A DNA stretch of 64,000 bases from Haloferula helveola (GTDB lineage Bacteria; Verrucomicrobiota; Verrucomicrobiia; Verrucomicrobiales; Akkermansiaceae). The stretch's first letter is position 1. The number at the start of each line of letters is the position of its first letter. Positions 18,122 through 27,895 of the stretch are shown one piece after another. The stretch covers positions 1,612,001 through 1,676,000 of the forward strand of contig NZ_AP024702.1 in the NCBI RefSeq assembly GCF_037076345.1. Reading direction: 5' to 3'. The position numbers and the translations under genes are program-made. The notes beneath the pieces were generated by a model. That model had not been told where the DNA came from, searched no databases, and saw only the letters and a list, made by a program, of their open reading frames with translations.

Positions 18122-18637
18122 TCAGCGGCCGTCGAAGATCCGCGCCACGACATCGCCCACCGGACCGACGTTTTCGATGACCCGCACGTCCTCCCCGACC
18201 TCGAGATCCGTCAGTTGGGAATCCAGCAAGCTCGCCGGCATGAAATGATCGCGGCGCTCCATCCGATGCTCGAGTTCGGTGCGCGGCACGCTCAAGACGA
18301 CAAAATCCAAATCCGCCACCGCCGATCTCAGTCGATCACGATACCCCCGTTTCAGCGCGGAGCATGCCAGCACGACGCGGTCCCGTTTCGCCAACTCCAC
18401 TCCCAGCTTTTCCAGCCACGGCCACCGGTCGGCATCCGTCAGCGGCATGCCCGATTCCATCTTCCGGCGGTTCTCCGGAGGATGGAAATCGTCCGCATCG
18501 AGAAACTCGCATCCCATCCGCTCCGCCAACGCCGAGCCGACCGTCGACTTGCCGCAGCCGCTGACGCCGGCAACCACCAAACGGTCCGACAAAGACGGGC
18601 CGCGATCTTCAGCTCGCCCCTGAATCTCGGCCGCCAT
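18122..18637 (-). CDS. gntK: Gluconokinase
   Basis: A 171-residue cytosolic P-loop kinase that phosphorylates gluconate to 6-phosphogluconate. The Walker A VVAGVSGCGKSTVGSALA, the family segment FLDADDFHPPENRRKMESG, PLTDADRWPWL and CSALKRGYRD are all diagnostic of thermoresistant gluconokinases, and length is normal. The start at 18637 shares bases with the stop of the upstream gene (TGATG), so translation is coupled. No gluconate transporter is nearby. Confidence 0.92.
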   Translation of the reverse strand: MAAEIQGRAEDRGPSLSDRLVVAGVSGCGKSTVGSALAERMGCEFLDADDFHPPENRRKMESGMPLTDADRWPWLEKLGVELAKRDRVVLACSALKRGYRDRLRSAVADLDFVVLSVPRTELEHRMERRDHFMPASLLDSQLTDLEVGEDVRVIENVGPVGDVVARIFDGR

Positions 18638-19230
18638 CACTCCTTCAATTCGATCCGGATCCGCCCCGACTCGACCTTCATCGACTTCACACCCGGCAGC
18701 CCGCCGCCTTGACCACCGACCGTCTCAGCGATCAAGTCCCGCCCCTTCAATCCGCCCAGCCAGTCGTTCGGCAGCGAGATTCCCCACACCGTGACATCAT
18801 CGATCACGAAGTGCGGCCCGGCTTCGTCCTGCGTCACAAGAAACCTAGCCTTCGCCTTCAGCCTTTTGCCGCCGACAACCGGCAGGTCCGGGTCGAGATC
18901 GGTCTCGACCCGCGCGTGGATCGCATCGGTCACCAGTTCGAAGCGCACCTTGTCGCCCAAGGTCGTCCGCTCGTTGAGCAAGCCGTTCAGCTCCCGCTCG
19001 GTCAGAACGATCTCGCTGGCTCCTTTCTGGTACTCCGGATCGGGCGTCTGGATGGCCTCGACCTTCTGCACCACTTCCACCTTCTCCTCTTCGGAAAGAA
19101 CGACCGGCTTGATCGGGCGGTTGTTCCACCACCAGACGCCACCGATCACCACGACCAGCAGCGCGAGGACCACCAGCCCCTTGACCAGGCACGAGCCCTT
19201 CTTCCTCACCGGCGCATCGGATTCGTTCAT
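18637..19230 (-). CDS. Hypothetical single-pass membrane protein
   Basis: A 197-residue protein with a short basic N-terminus, one membrane helix (LVVLALLVVVIGGVWWW) and an extracytoplasmic domain of about 160 residues. The domain has EIVLTERELNGLLNERT, alternating beta strands such as RLKAKARFLVT and HFVIDDVTVWGISLPNDWLG. This pattern, an inner-leaflet 'nonzero helix, then lipid-binding-like beta' arrangement, recalls DUF2993/tubular lipid-binding proteins, but the match is weak. It is coupled to gluconokinase by TGATG overlap, though no functional link is obvious. Confidence 0.6.
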   Translation of the reverse strand: MNESDAPVRKKGSCLVKGLVVLALLVVVIGGVWWWNNRPIKPVVLSEEEKVEVVQKVEAIQTPDPEYQKGASEIVLTERELNGLLNERTTLGDKVRFELVTDAIHARVETDLDPDLPVVGGKRLKAKARFLVTQDEAGPHFVIDDVTVWGISLPNDWLGGLKGRDLIAETVGGQGGGLPGVKSMKVESGRIRIELKE

Positions 19231-19285
19231 TCGGGATGTTTAGCCTCAAACCGGCGACCGGGCAAATCGACGGTCAGATTTCGGA

Positions 19286-20650
19286 TCACTCCCCCACCAG
19301 CTTCGGATCGTCCAGATCGAGGCGGTACAGGATCTGGTTGTAGTCGTAGCGTGGCCACGCGTCCTTGCTGCCGGAAAACTCGCGCGTGAAGGTTCCTTCG
19401 AACAGGAGGACCGGCGAGTCCGGATCCGTGAGCTCCGGATGCAGCCTCGGATTGTAGAAGGTGTAGTTCGAATGCGTCACCACCTTGACCGCCGACCCCC
19501 ATGGCCCGGTCGGCTGTTCGCTCTCGGCATACCAGATCTCGCCCAGTGGCGACGGCTTTCCATGATGCTGGGTGAAGACCGCGACCCACTTCTTGCGAAA
19601 CCCGTTCCATGCGATCGAACCCCGATGCGGAACCACCTCGTCGCCACCCGATCGCGAGGGCACGGTCTTCTGCGGATCCATCGGAGTCCATTGCCCGGGA
19701 TCGCTCCATGCCTCGAAGGTCGGCTCCATCCGGATCCGCGGAAACGGATCACCGAACATCAGCCAGCGCTTTCCCGAGGGATCCGTCCAGAACGCCGGAT
19801 GACCATCGGGAACGAGCGGAAGCCCGGGTTGATCCTCCGACTTGCTCCACAGCACCCGCTGCCGGTCGAATCGCTCTTCGGACTCGTTCCAAACACACAG
19901 CCCCGCCTCGTAGGCCTCGAGCTTGCCCCGGATCTTCACATAGGTCGCCACGAGGCGTGGCTCACCTCCTTCATCCGGCAGACTGACATAGCCGCTGATC
20001 CACGTCGGCCCGGATCCGGGCATCTCGGCGACATTGCGAACGCGACCTTCCGGATCCCGGAAGTAATCGTAGCGAACGCGAAGCGGCGGTTCGAAAGAGG
20101 AAACCGGACGCAACCCGGTGGTCGCACTGGTCGTCTGGAACAATCCCAACGGGTAGCGCGCGACACTTGTGTCGCCCCACGCCCAGAACAACTTCCCACG
20201 GTGAGGCGCGATCTGCACCGTGTCACAGCCGACGATGCCAGACTCCTTCCAGTCAGGTTCCAACCCGAAGCGTTGGCTCTCGCCGAACAGCCCCGCCCCT
20301 GTCAAACGGCCCAACCGTTTCCCCGGAAGGGACCTTTCGACCTCGACCATCGCCTCTCCCCCGGACGTCGGCGTCAGGCGGACGCCACGGAAACCGAAGC
20401 CATCGGCCGCAACGCCGTAGCCGTGCCCTTCGATCGAAAACCAACACTCCTCGCCCATCATCTCCGGGAGATCGAAGGCGATGACACCCGCATTGTCGGA
20501 AATGAACCGCGCGTGATGGGTCGTTCGCAGTTCCACCATCGGCACCGGCCAGCCGGTCCCTTTTTCCACCACCTTGATCCGGAACGGTTCGACTGCAGCA
20601 AGTTGCCCGGAAAGCGCTATTGTTAGAATACCGAGGAGAAGGAATTTCAT
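19286..20650 (-). CDS. Exported DUF4185-like propeller protein
   Basis: A 454-residue exported protein with the signal KFLLLGILTIALSGQLAAV. Residues 25-110 form a beta-sandwich-like part (VVEKGTGWPVPMVELRTTHH). The rest resembles five-bladed propellers of the DUF4185/GH43-like group, with KLFWAWGDTSVARYPLG, DGHPAFWTDPSGKRWLMFGD and EIWYAESEQPTGPWGSAVKV. The last is typical of GH43/GH32-fold glycosidases and relatives. Catalytic acids cannot be assigned. Carbohydrate binding or hydrolysis is likely but unproven. The start at 20650 is the ATG at the signal peptide; 20674 would add eight residues. Confidence 0.65.
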   Translation of the reverse strand: MKFLLLGILTIALSGQLAAVEPFRIKVVEKGTGWPVPMVELRTTHHARFISDNAGVIAFDLPEMMGEECWFSIEGHGYGVAADGFGFRGVRLTPTSGGEAMVEVERSLPGKRLGRLTGAGLFGESQRFGLEPDWKESGIVGCDTVQIAPHRGKLFWAWGDTSVARYPLGLFQTTSATTGLRPVSSFEPPLRVRYDYFRDPEGRVRNVAEMPGSGPTWISGYVSLPDEGGEPRLVATYVKIRGKLEAYEAGLCVWNESEERFDRQRVLWSKSEDQPGLPLVPDGHPAFWTDPSGKRWLMFGDPFPRIRMEPTFEAWSDPGQWTPMDPQKTVPSRSGGDEVVPHRGSIAWNGFRKKWVAVFTQHHGKPSPLGEIWYAESEQPTGPWGSAVKVVTHSNYTFYNPRLHPELTDPDSPVLLFEGTFTREFSGSKDAWPRYDYNQILYRLDLDDPKLVGE

Positions 20651-20837
20651 GCCGTCAGGAGTCGCGACAACCACTACGCTGTATCGCGCCCGGTTCGCTC
20701 GGGATGACGGAAATAACCGTTACACGAAATGTCCCGATGGGCCGAACCCGCCGGCCTCTACTCAAGTTTTCCTTAGGAGTTTAGGTCTGGCCTCGCGAGA
20801 ACGGGGTCGTTAGAACGCGAAACCCATCCCCCCGGGA

Positions 20838-22091
20838 ATGACCATCGAGGAACAGCTGAAAGAGGCTCTGCGGAGCGTCCAGCGGGACAACATCCACCGG
20901 ATGAACCGGCTCCGGGTGTTCGGCGTCGCGGGATTCGCGGTGATTTCCGCCATCGCCGCCTACCTCCTCGACTCCAGGGACCTCCAATGGAAAACCGGAT
21001 GGACCACGATGCTGATGGGTACCTCTGCCTACGCGTTGATGGCGATGATCCTCTACCTGGGCTCACGGCTCTACCGCGGGTTTCGCCAAGTCAGCCGATG
21101 GGCGGTGCCACTGGTCGACATCCCGATCATCGTCGCCCTCCAATACATTCAGATCGAGGACTCAACCAACAAGGAGGCGATCGCCCAGTTCACGCTCTCC
21201 GTTCTCGTCTGCTGCTCCCTGCTTTCAGCGTTCACTCTCGACCTGCGGCAACTCGGAATCGCCATCGGGGTCGCGGCCGCCGGGCAGATGTTCGTCGGCT
21301 TCGCCGGCGGCGTCTCGATGGCGGGACAAATGGCGGCCCTCGTCGTGTTCGCGCTCGTCGGATGGATCTGCCTGTTCGCCGGACGCAACCGTGTCGAACT
21401 CCTGACCCGCATCACGCGCGCGAACGCGAGGAGGGCACGGCTCCAGCGCTACTTCTCACCCGGCGTCGCCGAGCTGTTGGAAAAACAGGAAGACGACATG
21501 CTGTGCGAAGGAAGCGAGTGCGAGCTGACCGTTGTCTTTACCGACATCCGCGGCTTCACCCGGCTGTCGGAAGCACTCGAAAGCCGGGACATCATCCACT
21601 TCCTCAATCTCTACCATGCCCGCATGGTGCAAGCGGTATTCGAACACGGCGGGACCCTCGACAAGTACCTCGGTGATGGCCTAATGATCTACTTCAACGC
21701 GCCCGTCCAACAGAACGACCACGCGCTGCGCGCGGTCAAATGCGCCATGGCGATGAAGCGCGAGATTGCGGCGATCAACACCGAGCGTTCGTGGCACGGC
21801 GAGGACCAGCTCCGGATCGGGATCGGCATCCATAGCGGGCAGGCCGTCCTCGGCGACATCGGCGCGCCCCACCGCCGCGAGTTCACCGCCATCGGCGACA
21901 CGGTCAACCTCGCCAGCCGCATCGAGGAACTGACCAAGGAAGTCGGGCATGACGTGCTCGTTTCCCAAGCGACCTTCGAGCAGGTGCGCGACGACTTCGC
22001 GTGGACCTCCATCGGGTCGGTTCCGGTGCCCGGCCGCAAGGAGCCGGTCGAAGTCTACGCGCCGGGCATCTCGTTCCAGCCGGAACGCTGA
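20838..22091 (+). CDS. Class III adenylate/guanylate cyclase with membrane N-domain
   Basis: A 417-residue membrane protein. About six hydrophobic segments lie in residues 25-185, followed by a short linker (RARLQRYFSPGVAELL) and one class III cyclase domain. The metal-binding Asp residues are Asp236 in VVFTDIRGFT and Asp280 in DKYLGDGLMIYF. FTAIGDTVNLASRIEEL carries the transition-state Asn and Arg. It should act as a homodimer making cAMP, although nucleotide preference is not certain. The N-domain may be a sensor. The upstream gap 20651-20837 shows no clear promoter. A cAMP receptor is not in the window. Confidence 0.9.
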   Translation: MTIEEQLKEALRSVQRDNIHRMNRLRVFGVAGFAVISAIAAYLLDSRDLQWKTGWTTMLMGTSAYALMAMILYLGSRLYRGFRQVSRWAVPLVDIPIIVALQYIQIEDSTNKEAIAQFTLSVLVCCSLLSAFTLDLRQLGIAIGVAAAGQMFVGFAGGVSMAGQMAALVVFALVGWICLFAGRNRVELLTRITRANARRARLQRYFSPGVAELLEKQEDDMLCEGSECELTVVFTDIRGFTRLSEALESRDIIHFLNLYHARMVQAVFEHGGTLDKYLGDGLMIYFNAPVQQNDHALRAVKCAMAMKREIAAINTERSWHGEDQLRIGIGIHSGQAVLGDIGAPHRREFTAIGDTVNLASRIEELTKEVGHDVLVSQATFEQVRDDFAWTSIGSVPVPGRKEPVEVYAPGISFQPER

Positions 22092-22101
22092 CGACCCGCC
22101 A

Positions 22102-24027
22102 TCAACTCCCGCCTTCCTGGAGGTCGCCGTTTTCGTAGGCCTCGACCAGTTCTTCAAGCGCGCGGATCCGGGCGCGGATTCCGTCACCCTGCTCGGTATC
22201 GCCGACCTGACGTGGCCTTTCGTAGCCGCGCAGGAGCGTCATCTTTGGGATGAGGTCTCCTCCCTCCCGGACCGCCGCCACCGGGTCGGGAAAGGCATGG
22301 TGTTCGGCCAGCACCTCGCCCTCCGGGCCGAGGATCAGGGTGTAGCCGCGGTCGCCATACGCTTCGGAGAACGCTCCGTCGATCGTCACGGCGTTGCCCC
22401 CTCCCTTGAGCGGGCTCTCACCCTTCTCGACCCTTACGGGAACGTGGCCGTTGACGATGATCCCACCCTCCTCGACTCCCATCTGCTTGCAGATCCGGTT
22501 GCAGAATCCGAAGTCGTGAATCCAGCGGAACCACGGATTCTTCGTCTCCTTGTGCGTCGATTTGTCGGCGACAAAGTAGGTCTCGAAGGTCGCCATCCGG
22601 TCCTTGCCGAACAGCGGCGATTTCGGACCTGCCCAGAGATAGTAGAACCAGTCGAGGTCCTCCTCGGTCGCCTGCGCGCCGGCCCGGAAGGCCCTCTTGA
22701 TCAGCCGGTTCAAGGCCTCGAACTGCTCGGGTCCGCGGCACTCCTCGCCATCGATCTCCAACGGCAGATACCCGCCGTCCTCATCCACCGCGAGACAGGC
22801 ATGGAAGATCACGGCACGGTCCCGGACCATCGCCATGCAACCCCGCTCGGCCATCCACTTGGTGTGCTGCCACAGCCTCGGCGAGGTGGTGAACGACTCC
22901 TTCAGCCGGTCGATGCATTGCTGTTCCTCTTCCGACAGCCGGTTCGGGTCGGCTGGATCGATGGTCGGCAGGAATGAATCGCGCAGCGGATGAATCTCAC
23001 CTCCGAGATCCACCGTACTTTGTTCGAAATCGATCTTCCGCAGCAGATTGCGGTCGTCCATCTGCCACTCCGGATGCCGCTCGATCATCTGGCCCTCGAG
23101 CTTGAACTCGAGAATCGCCGCCGCCTTGTGCATGCGGGCGATCAGCAACGGGTCGCGCTCGCCCTCGCGCTTCGACATGAAATGCTCGGCCGGATCGTCG
23201 GCATAGGCCGTCTCCGCGAGCAGCTCGAGCGCCTTGGTTAGCAGCCCGTAGCCTTCCTCCAGTTGGTAGAGGCGCCGGTAGCGGAGCGAGATCCGCAGCA
23301 CCAGCGCGATCAGCGACTCATTGCCAAGGCAGGCGCCCATCCAGGCCACATCGTGGTTGCCCCAGATGAGCGAGACATTCGGCTGACGCTGCAGGTAGTC
23401 GACCACCCGGTCGAGCCGCGGTCCCCGATCGCCAAGGTCGCCGGCGACGATCGTTTCCTCCACCGTCAGATTGCGGATGAATCTCGACGCACTGCGGATC
23501 GCGGAAAAGGCGAGGCGGCGGCGGACCATTTCCTCAAGCTGCACCTCGAGAAAGACGGACGCATGCCCCCCCGCGGGATAGTTCAGCAGGACCTCGAACA
23601 GCTCGCGGTGCTCTTTCGGTGCCAGCAGCTTCACCGTCTTGCGGCGCCGCTCGCGGATCATCACGCGGATCAGTTCGAACTGCCGCGTCAGGGTCTTCAT
23701 GACCCATGCGTTGCGGGCCGCGTCGTCCTTCAGCTCGTCCTCCTTCAGTTGGAGGATCTCGGCGGGGTAGTAGAGGACGTTGAGGAACTCGCGAAACTCG
23801 TCGTCGCTCAGCTTTTCGGAAAACAGCTCCTCCACCAGCGGGCGCAGCCGGCCCGACGCGTTGTTGATCACATGGCGAAGCTTCTTCGCCTCGCCATGAA
23901 TGTCCGAGATCACGTGGATCACCCCTTTCGGCAGGACCAGCTGCGCCTTCAGCGCCGCGATCTCGGAAACCGCCGACTCAATCGTCGGGAAGCGCTCGGC
24001 AAGGACACGGTGGATCCACTCGGACAT
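22102..24027 (-). CDS. fbp: Class III fructose-1,6-bisphosphatase
   Basis: A 641-residue enzyme that hydrolyses fructose-1,6-bisphosphate to fructose-6-phosphate in gluconeogenesis. It is the Firmicutes/Bacteroidetes-type class III enzyme, of metallophosphatase fold. Metal-site motifs are VISDIHGEAKKLRHV, AGDLGDRGPRLDRV and LIWGNHDVAWMGA, followed further on by NGHVPVRVEKGESP. Length agrees with the family (about 640-670). It converges with the cyclase gene (10 bp between stops) and lies 58 bp upstream of the DUF1080 gene on the same strand. Confidence 0.95.
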   Translation of the reverse strand: MSEWIHRVLAERFPTIESAVSEIAALKAQLVLPKGVIHVISDIHGEAKKLRHVINNASGRLRPLVEELFSEKLSDDEFREFLNVLYYPAEILQLKEDELKDDAARNAWVMKTLTRQFELIRVMIRERRRKTVKLLAPKEHRELFEVLLNYPAGGHASVFLEVQLEEMVRRRLAFSAIRSASRFIRNLTVEETIVAGDLGDRGPRLDRVVDYLQRQPNVSLIWGNHDVAWMGACLGNESLIALVLRISLRYRRLYQLEEGYGLLTKALELLAETAYADDPAEHFMSKREGERDPLLIARMHKAAAILEFKLEGQMIERHPEWQMDDRNLLRKIDFEQSTVDLGGEIHPLRDSFLPTIDPADPNRLSEEEQQCIDRLKESFTTSPRLWQHTKWMAERGCMAMVRDRAVIFHACLAVDEDGGYLPLEIDGEECRGPEQFEALNRLIKRAFRAGAQATEEDLDWFYYLWAGPKSPLFGKDRMATFETYFVADKSTHKETKNPWFRWIHDFGFCNRICKQMGVEEGGIIVNGHVPVRVEKGESPLKGGGNAVTIDGAFSEAYGDRGYTLILGPEGEVLAEHHAFPDPVAAVREGGDLIPKMTLLRGYERPRQVGDTEQGDGIRARIRALEELVEAYENGDLQEGGS

Positions 24028-24085
24028 GAATCCATCCCAGAGCAGAAGCGGTGCCGGGCCAAGCGGCCAGCACGACAGCGGGACC

Positions 24086-24697
24086 TCAGTCCAGCGCTTT
24101 CACCCGGATGTTCTTGTAGAGCACCGTGCTGCCCGGGTCGTGGGCCTGCAGCGCGAAAGTTCCGCCGTCCTTGGCCAGCTTGTCCTGCTTGCCCTCGGGC
24201 TTGAAGTCCTTGACCAGCTGCTTGCCGTTGATCGTGACGTTGATGACACCGTCCTCGACGCGGACCACGTACTGCATCCAGGTGTCGTCCTCGAACGGCT
24301 CCTTGTTATCGACCACGGCGTAGAGCCCGCCCGACTTCCGCCAGTCCTTCTGGGTGTTGTTCACCTGCACCTCGTAGCCCTTGCCCGGCCAGCCCTGCTC
24401 CTGCCACTGGGTGTGGAAATACACGCCGCCGTTCGAGTTCGGCTTGGTCATCACCTCGAGCCGCAGTTCGAAGTCCTTGAACTTCGCGTCGCCCTCCTTG
24501 CCCATGTAGAAGCAGTGGGACGGTGTCCCGTTGGCAACGATCGCCCCGTCCTCGACTTTGAAGGCCTCCTGTTTTCCGGAGATCTTCCAGCCGTCGAAGG
24601 TCTTGCCATCGAAAATCGAAACGAAACCTTCCTCCGCAGCCGGGCAAAGGCCGGCGATGAGGAGTCCTGCAATGGCGAGCAAAGGGAGCTTGGTCAT
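24086..24697 (-). CDS. DUF1080 (3-keto-disaccharide hydrolase-like) exported protein
   Basis: A 203-residue secreted protein with a signal (KLPLLAIAGLLIAGLCPAAE) and one DUF1080 jelly-roll domain. GFVSIFDGKTFDGWKISG opens it, FELRLEVMTKPNSNGGVYFH is the core, and YEVQVNNTQKDWRKSGGLY and VLYKNIRVKAL end it. DUF1080 proteins are very abundant in PVC bacteria. Some act as 3-keto-glycoside hydrolases; many are uncharacterised. The start at 24697 is the ATG preceding the signal. It is divergent from the MFS gene. Confidence 0.85.
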   Translation of the reverse strand: MTKLPLLAIAGLLIAGLCPAAEEGFVSIFDGKTFDGWKISGKQEAFKVEDGAIVANGTPSHCFYMGKEGDAKFKDFELRLEVMTKPNSNGGVYFHTQWQEQGWPGKGYEVQVNNTQKDWRKSGGLYAVVDNKEPFEDDTWMQYVVRVEDGVINVTINGKQLVKDFKPEGKQDKLAKDGGTFALQAHDPGSTVLYKNIRVKALD

Positions 24698-24771
24698 GGT
24701 TCCGCCAATACTCCGCAAGATGGAGGAGATTTATCATTCGTCATTCGGCGATCGGCAATTACCTCTGTCAC

Positions 24772-26073
24772 GTGACCTCGCTGATCCGCCGCAGCGGCCC
24801 CTTCGCCCACCGCAACGCGCGGCTGTTCGTGCTTTTCCGGGTGCTCTACAACGCGCGGGCCTACTACCCGATCCTCGCGATCTTCTTCACCGACCTCGGT
24901 CTCACGCTCGACCAGTTCGTGATGCTGAACTTCATCTGGGCGGCGGCGATTTTCCTGCTCGAGGTTCCATCCGGCGCCCTCGCCGACACGCTCGGTCGCA
25001 AGCGGCTGCTGGTCATCTCGTCCGCGATCATGGTCGTGGAAATGGGCATCCTGCTTTTCGCTCCGAAGGACGGCGGCTGGCTGCTGCTCGCCTTGTGCGG
25101 GCTCAACCGCTTCCTTTCCGGCGCTTCGGAGGCGGCAGCGAGCGGAGCCGACGAGGCGATCGCCTACGACTCGATCCCCGAGGAAGGTCGGGAAAGCGCG
25201 TGGGACGAGGTGATGGCGACCACCATGCGCTGGCAGGCGGTGGGCTTCCTGATCGCGATGAGTATCGGCGGACTGATGTATGACCCGTCGTGGCTCCTGA
25301 ATCTGTTCCCCGGCTTTTCGTTCTCGGAGTCCGCCGCCCACCGATTGCCGGTCGCGCTCGTCTTTTGCCAGGCGATCCTGTGCCTCGTCATTACGCTGCG
25401 ATTGGAGGAGCAAGGGCACGGTGACGACAAGGTCGGCGAGAGCTGCAGCTCCGCGCTGCACCTGACGTTGCGAACCGCCAAGCACGCCTTCACCACGCCG
25501 AAGATCGCGATGGTGATCGTCGGCGGCCTGCTGGTCGACTCGGTCATCCGCAACTTCGCCACCATCAACAGCGAGTACTACCGGTTGATCGGCATCCCCG
25601 AGTGGACCTTCGGCTTCGTCGGCTCGGCGATCGCGGTCGGCAACTGGTTCGTTCCGGGCATCGCGAAACGCGTGAACCACCGCTTCCCGCCGCTTTCCGC
25701 CCTGGCGATCGCCGGCGGCGTGGCGATCGTCGCCCTCGCGGCGCTGGTTCCGGCATGGCCGTGGTTCGGACTGCTGCCGGCCATCCTGCTGATGTCGCTG
25801 CTCGGCTTCATCGGCTTCACGGTCAGCCGCTTCCTCCACGGGGTTGCGGATTCCTCCCAACGCGCCACGCTGCTCAGCGTGAAAGGGCTCGCGTTCAACC
25901 TCGGCTACGGACTGTGGTCGCTCGCCTTCTCGCTGCTGCTCGCCGGAATGCGCGACCGCGGAGATGACGCGGGCGCGTTCCAAGCCGCGCTGCTTTGGCA
26001 GGTCGGGATCGTCGCCGCCCTCGTCATCCCCTACTTTGCTTGGGCGAAATGGAAGGAAAGGAGGGCCGCGTGA
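24772..26073 (+). CDS. MFS transporter
   Basis: A 433-residue membrane protein starting at GTG, with about 12 hydrophobic segments. It has the MFS loop 2-3 motif in GALADTLGRKRLLVISS. Other family signs are AIFFTDLGLTLDQFVMLNF (TM1-2) and a long cytosolic loop in the middle (residues about 215-240). The start GTG at 24772 is supported by the placement of TM1. The substrate is unknown. A same-strand esterase gene follows after 47 bp and may be co-transcribed. Confidence 0.85.
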   Translation: MTSLIRRSGPFAHRNARLFVLFRVLYNARAYYPILAIFFTDLGLTLDQFVMLNFIWAAAIFLLEVPSGALADTLGRKRLLVISSAIMVVEMGILLFAPKDGGWLLLALCGLNRFLSGASEAAASGADEAIAYDSIPEEGRESAWDEVMATTMRWQAVGFLIAMSIGGLMYDPSWLLNLFPGFSFSESAAHRLPVALVFCQAILCLVITLRLEEQGHGDDKVGESCSSALHLTLRTAKHAFTTPKIAMVIVGGLLVDSVIRNFATINSEYYRLIGIPEWTFGFVGSAIAVGNWFVPGIAKRVNHRFPPLSALAIAGGVAIVALAALVPAWPWFGLLPAILLMSLLGFIGFTVSRFLHGVADSSQRATLLSVKGLAFNLGYGLWSLAFSLLLAGMRDRGDDAGAFQAALLWQVGIVAALVIPYFAWAKWKERRAA

Positions 26074-26120
26074 TCCGATCCGTCCGCAACCATCCCCGAC
26101 GTCGTGGGGTTGGCCTGATC

Positions 26121-26957
26121 ATGAAACCGATTCTCCTCCTGTTCGCCGCGGCGCTGGTTTCATGCGCCGCGACCATCGAGGACGTGCCCTACGTCGAGAA
26201 CGGCCACGAGTTGCAGAAGCTCGACATTCACGCCCCGTTGCGGAAATCGGAGAGCCCGCGGCCCGTGGTCGTGGCCATCCACGGCGGCGGCTGGGCCTTC
26301 GGCGACAAGTCGAACAGCGGTTTCCTGCGGCCGAAGACCGGCTGGTTCAAACGGCATGGATTCGTCGTCGTCTCCGTGAACTACCGGCTCTCCCCGGAAG
26401 TCACCCACCCCGGCCACATCGAGGATGTTTGCAAGGCGATCGCGTGGGTGGAAAAGAACATCGCGAAACACGGCGGAGACCCGCAGCAGATCTACCTGAT
26501 CGGTCACTCGGCAGGTGCCCACCTCGCGGCTCTGGCGGCGGTCGACCAGACACGCCTGAAGAAAGCCGGAGGCGACCCGGCCGCCATCCGCGGAGTCATC
26601 CTCATCGACGGTGCTTGCTACGACGTCCCTCGCCAGATGCGCAGCGGCACGCCCTTTGCCAAGGACGACGGGATGTATGCCAAGGCGTTCACCACCGATA
26701 CCAAGGTCCAGCGCGACGCGTCGCCGGCTTCAAAGGTGACGGCCAAGCCGCCGCCCTTCCTCATCCTGCATGTGAAGAACCGCCGCGATTCGACCGAGCA
26801 ATCCGAGATCCTCGCCCGCGCCTTGCGCAAGAAGGGCGGCAAGGTCGTGGTCGAGGGGATCTACGGCAAGAACCACATGACCATCAACAGCAGCTTCGGG
26901 CTCCCCGACGACGCCACCACCAAGGCCGCTGCCCAGTTCCTCGGGCTGGACGAGTGA
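26121..26957 (+). CDS. Alpha/beta hydrolase lipoprotein (esterase/lipase-like)
   Basis: A 278-residue alpha/beta hydrolase of the BD-FAE/HSL-like type. The N-terminus KPILLLFAAALVSC has a lipobox-like LVSC, so it is probably a lipoprotein. The oxyanion motif is VAIHGGGWAFGDKS, the nucleophile elbow is GHSAGAHLAAL and the likely His is in YGKNHMTIN. The mature domain starts early, leaving little linker. Substrates may be acetylated or feruloylated sugars; this is inference from the family. It is downstream of the MFS gene. Confidence 0.85.
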   Translation: MKPILLLFAAALVSCAATIEDVPYVENGHELQKLDIHAPLRKSESPRPVVVAIHGGGWAFGDKSNSGFLRPKTGWFKRHGFVVVSVNYRLSPEVTHPGHIEDVCKAIAWVEKNIAKHGGDPQQIYLIGHSAGAHLAALAAVDQTRLKKAGGDPAAIRGVILIDGACYDVPRQMRSGTPFAKDDGMYAKAFTTDTKVQRDASPASKVTAKPPPFLILHVKNRRDSTEQSEILARALRKKGGKVVVEGIYGKNHMTINSSFGLPDDATTKAAAQFLGLDE

Positions 26958-27073
26958 GTGGCTGCGGATGATGACGATGTCGCAAGAATCGAAGCTGCTT
27001 GGAGGGTATTTCAGAGTGAACCCTAGAACGCCAGCGACCGCCGGCTCGTGACGTCGCCAGCGAACCTTCACTC

Positions 27074-27892
27074 ATGAGAATCTCACTCACACTGGCGATC
27101 GTCGCCTGCCTCCCGCTTCTAAGTCACGCGGCCGAGCCGCTGATCGTGGCGCATCGTGGGGCCTCAAAGGCCGCTCCGGAAAACACGCTTCCTGCCTTCC
27201 GGCTGGCGTGGAAGCTCGGAGCCGACGCGATCGAGGGAGACTTTCACCTCACCAAGGACAAGCGGATCGTGTGCATCCACGATGCCGACACCAAGAAGGT
27301 CTCGTCCAGGAACCTCGTGGTCAGCCGCTCGACTCTGGCGGAGCTGAAGGAACTGGATGTCGGCTCATTTCACGGAGAGAAGTTCAAGGGAACCAGAGTC
27401 CCCACCCTGTCCGAGGTCGTCGCGACGGTTCCCGACGGGAAGCAGATCTTCATCGAAATCAAGTGCGGCCCCGAGATCGTGCCGTTCCTGCTGAAGCAGC
27501 TCGAAGCCTCATCCCTCAGGCACGAACAGATCGTCATCATCTCATTCAAAGAGGAGGTGATCCGACAGGTGAAAAGCCAATCGCCCGAATACGAAGCCTT
27601 CTGGCTGTGTGCGTTCAAGACCGACAAGGAGGGGGCGGTCAAACCCGGCGTTGATGAGGTACTTCAGAAGTTGGCAGCCATCGGGGCCGACGGCCTCAGT
27701 TCGAACTCACGTATCGCCGAGTCCTTCATCGAAGCCGTGAAAGCGAAGGGCTACCAGTGGCACGTCTGGACCGTGGATGATCCGGACGAAGCACGACGGA
27801 TGGAGAGTCTCGGCGTCGAATCCATCACCACCAACGTCCCCGGGCTCATCCGCCAGTCCTTGACCGAAGCGGCAGGCGCGTCCGGACGCTAG
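27074..27892 (+). CDS. Exported glycerophosphodiester phosphodiesterase
   Basis: A 272-residue protein with a signal peptide (RISLTLAIVACLPLLSHAA) and a GDPD TIM barrel. LIVAHRGASKAAPENTLPAF carries the catalytic His-Arg and Glu. GADAIEGDFHLTKDKRIVC and IHDADTKK carry the metal site and second His. FIEIKCGPEIVPFLL and YQWHVWTVDDPDEARRM complete the barrel. It hydrolyses glycerophosphodiesters to glycerol-3-phosphate and an alcohol. It is probably periplasmic and helps phosphate or carbon scavenging. Confidence 0.92.
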   Translation: MRISLTLAIVACLPLLSHAAEPLIVAHRGASKAAPENTLPAFRLAWKLGADAIEGDFHLTKDKRIVCIHDADTKKVSSRNLVVSRSTLAELKELDVGSFHGEKFKGTRVPTLSEVVATVPDGKQIFIEIKCGPEIVPFLLKQLEASSLRHEQIVIISFKEEVIRQVKSQSPEYEAFWLCAFKTDKEGAVKPGVDEVLQKLAAIGADGLSSNSRIAESFIEAVKAKGYQWHVWTVDDPDEARRMESLGVESITTNVPGLIRQSLTEAAGASGR

Positions 27893-27895
27893 GAG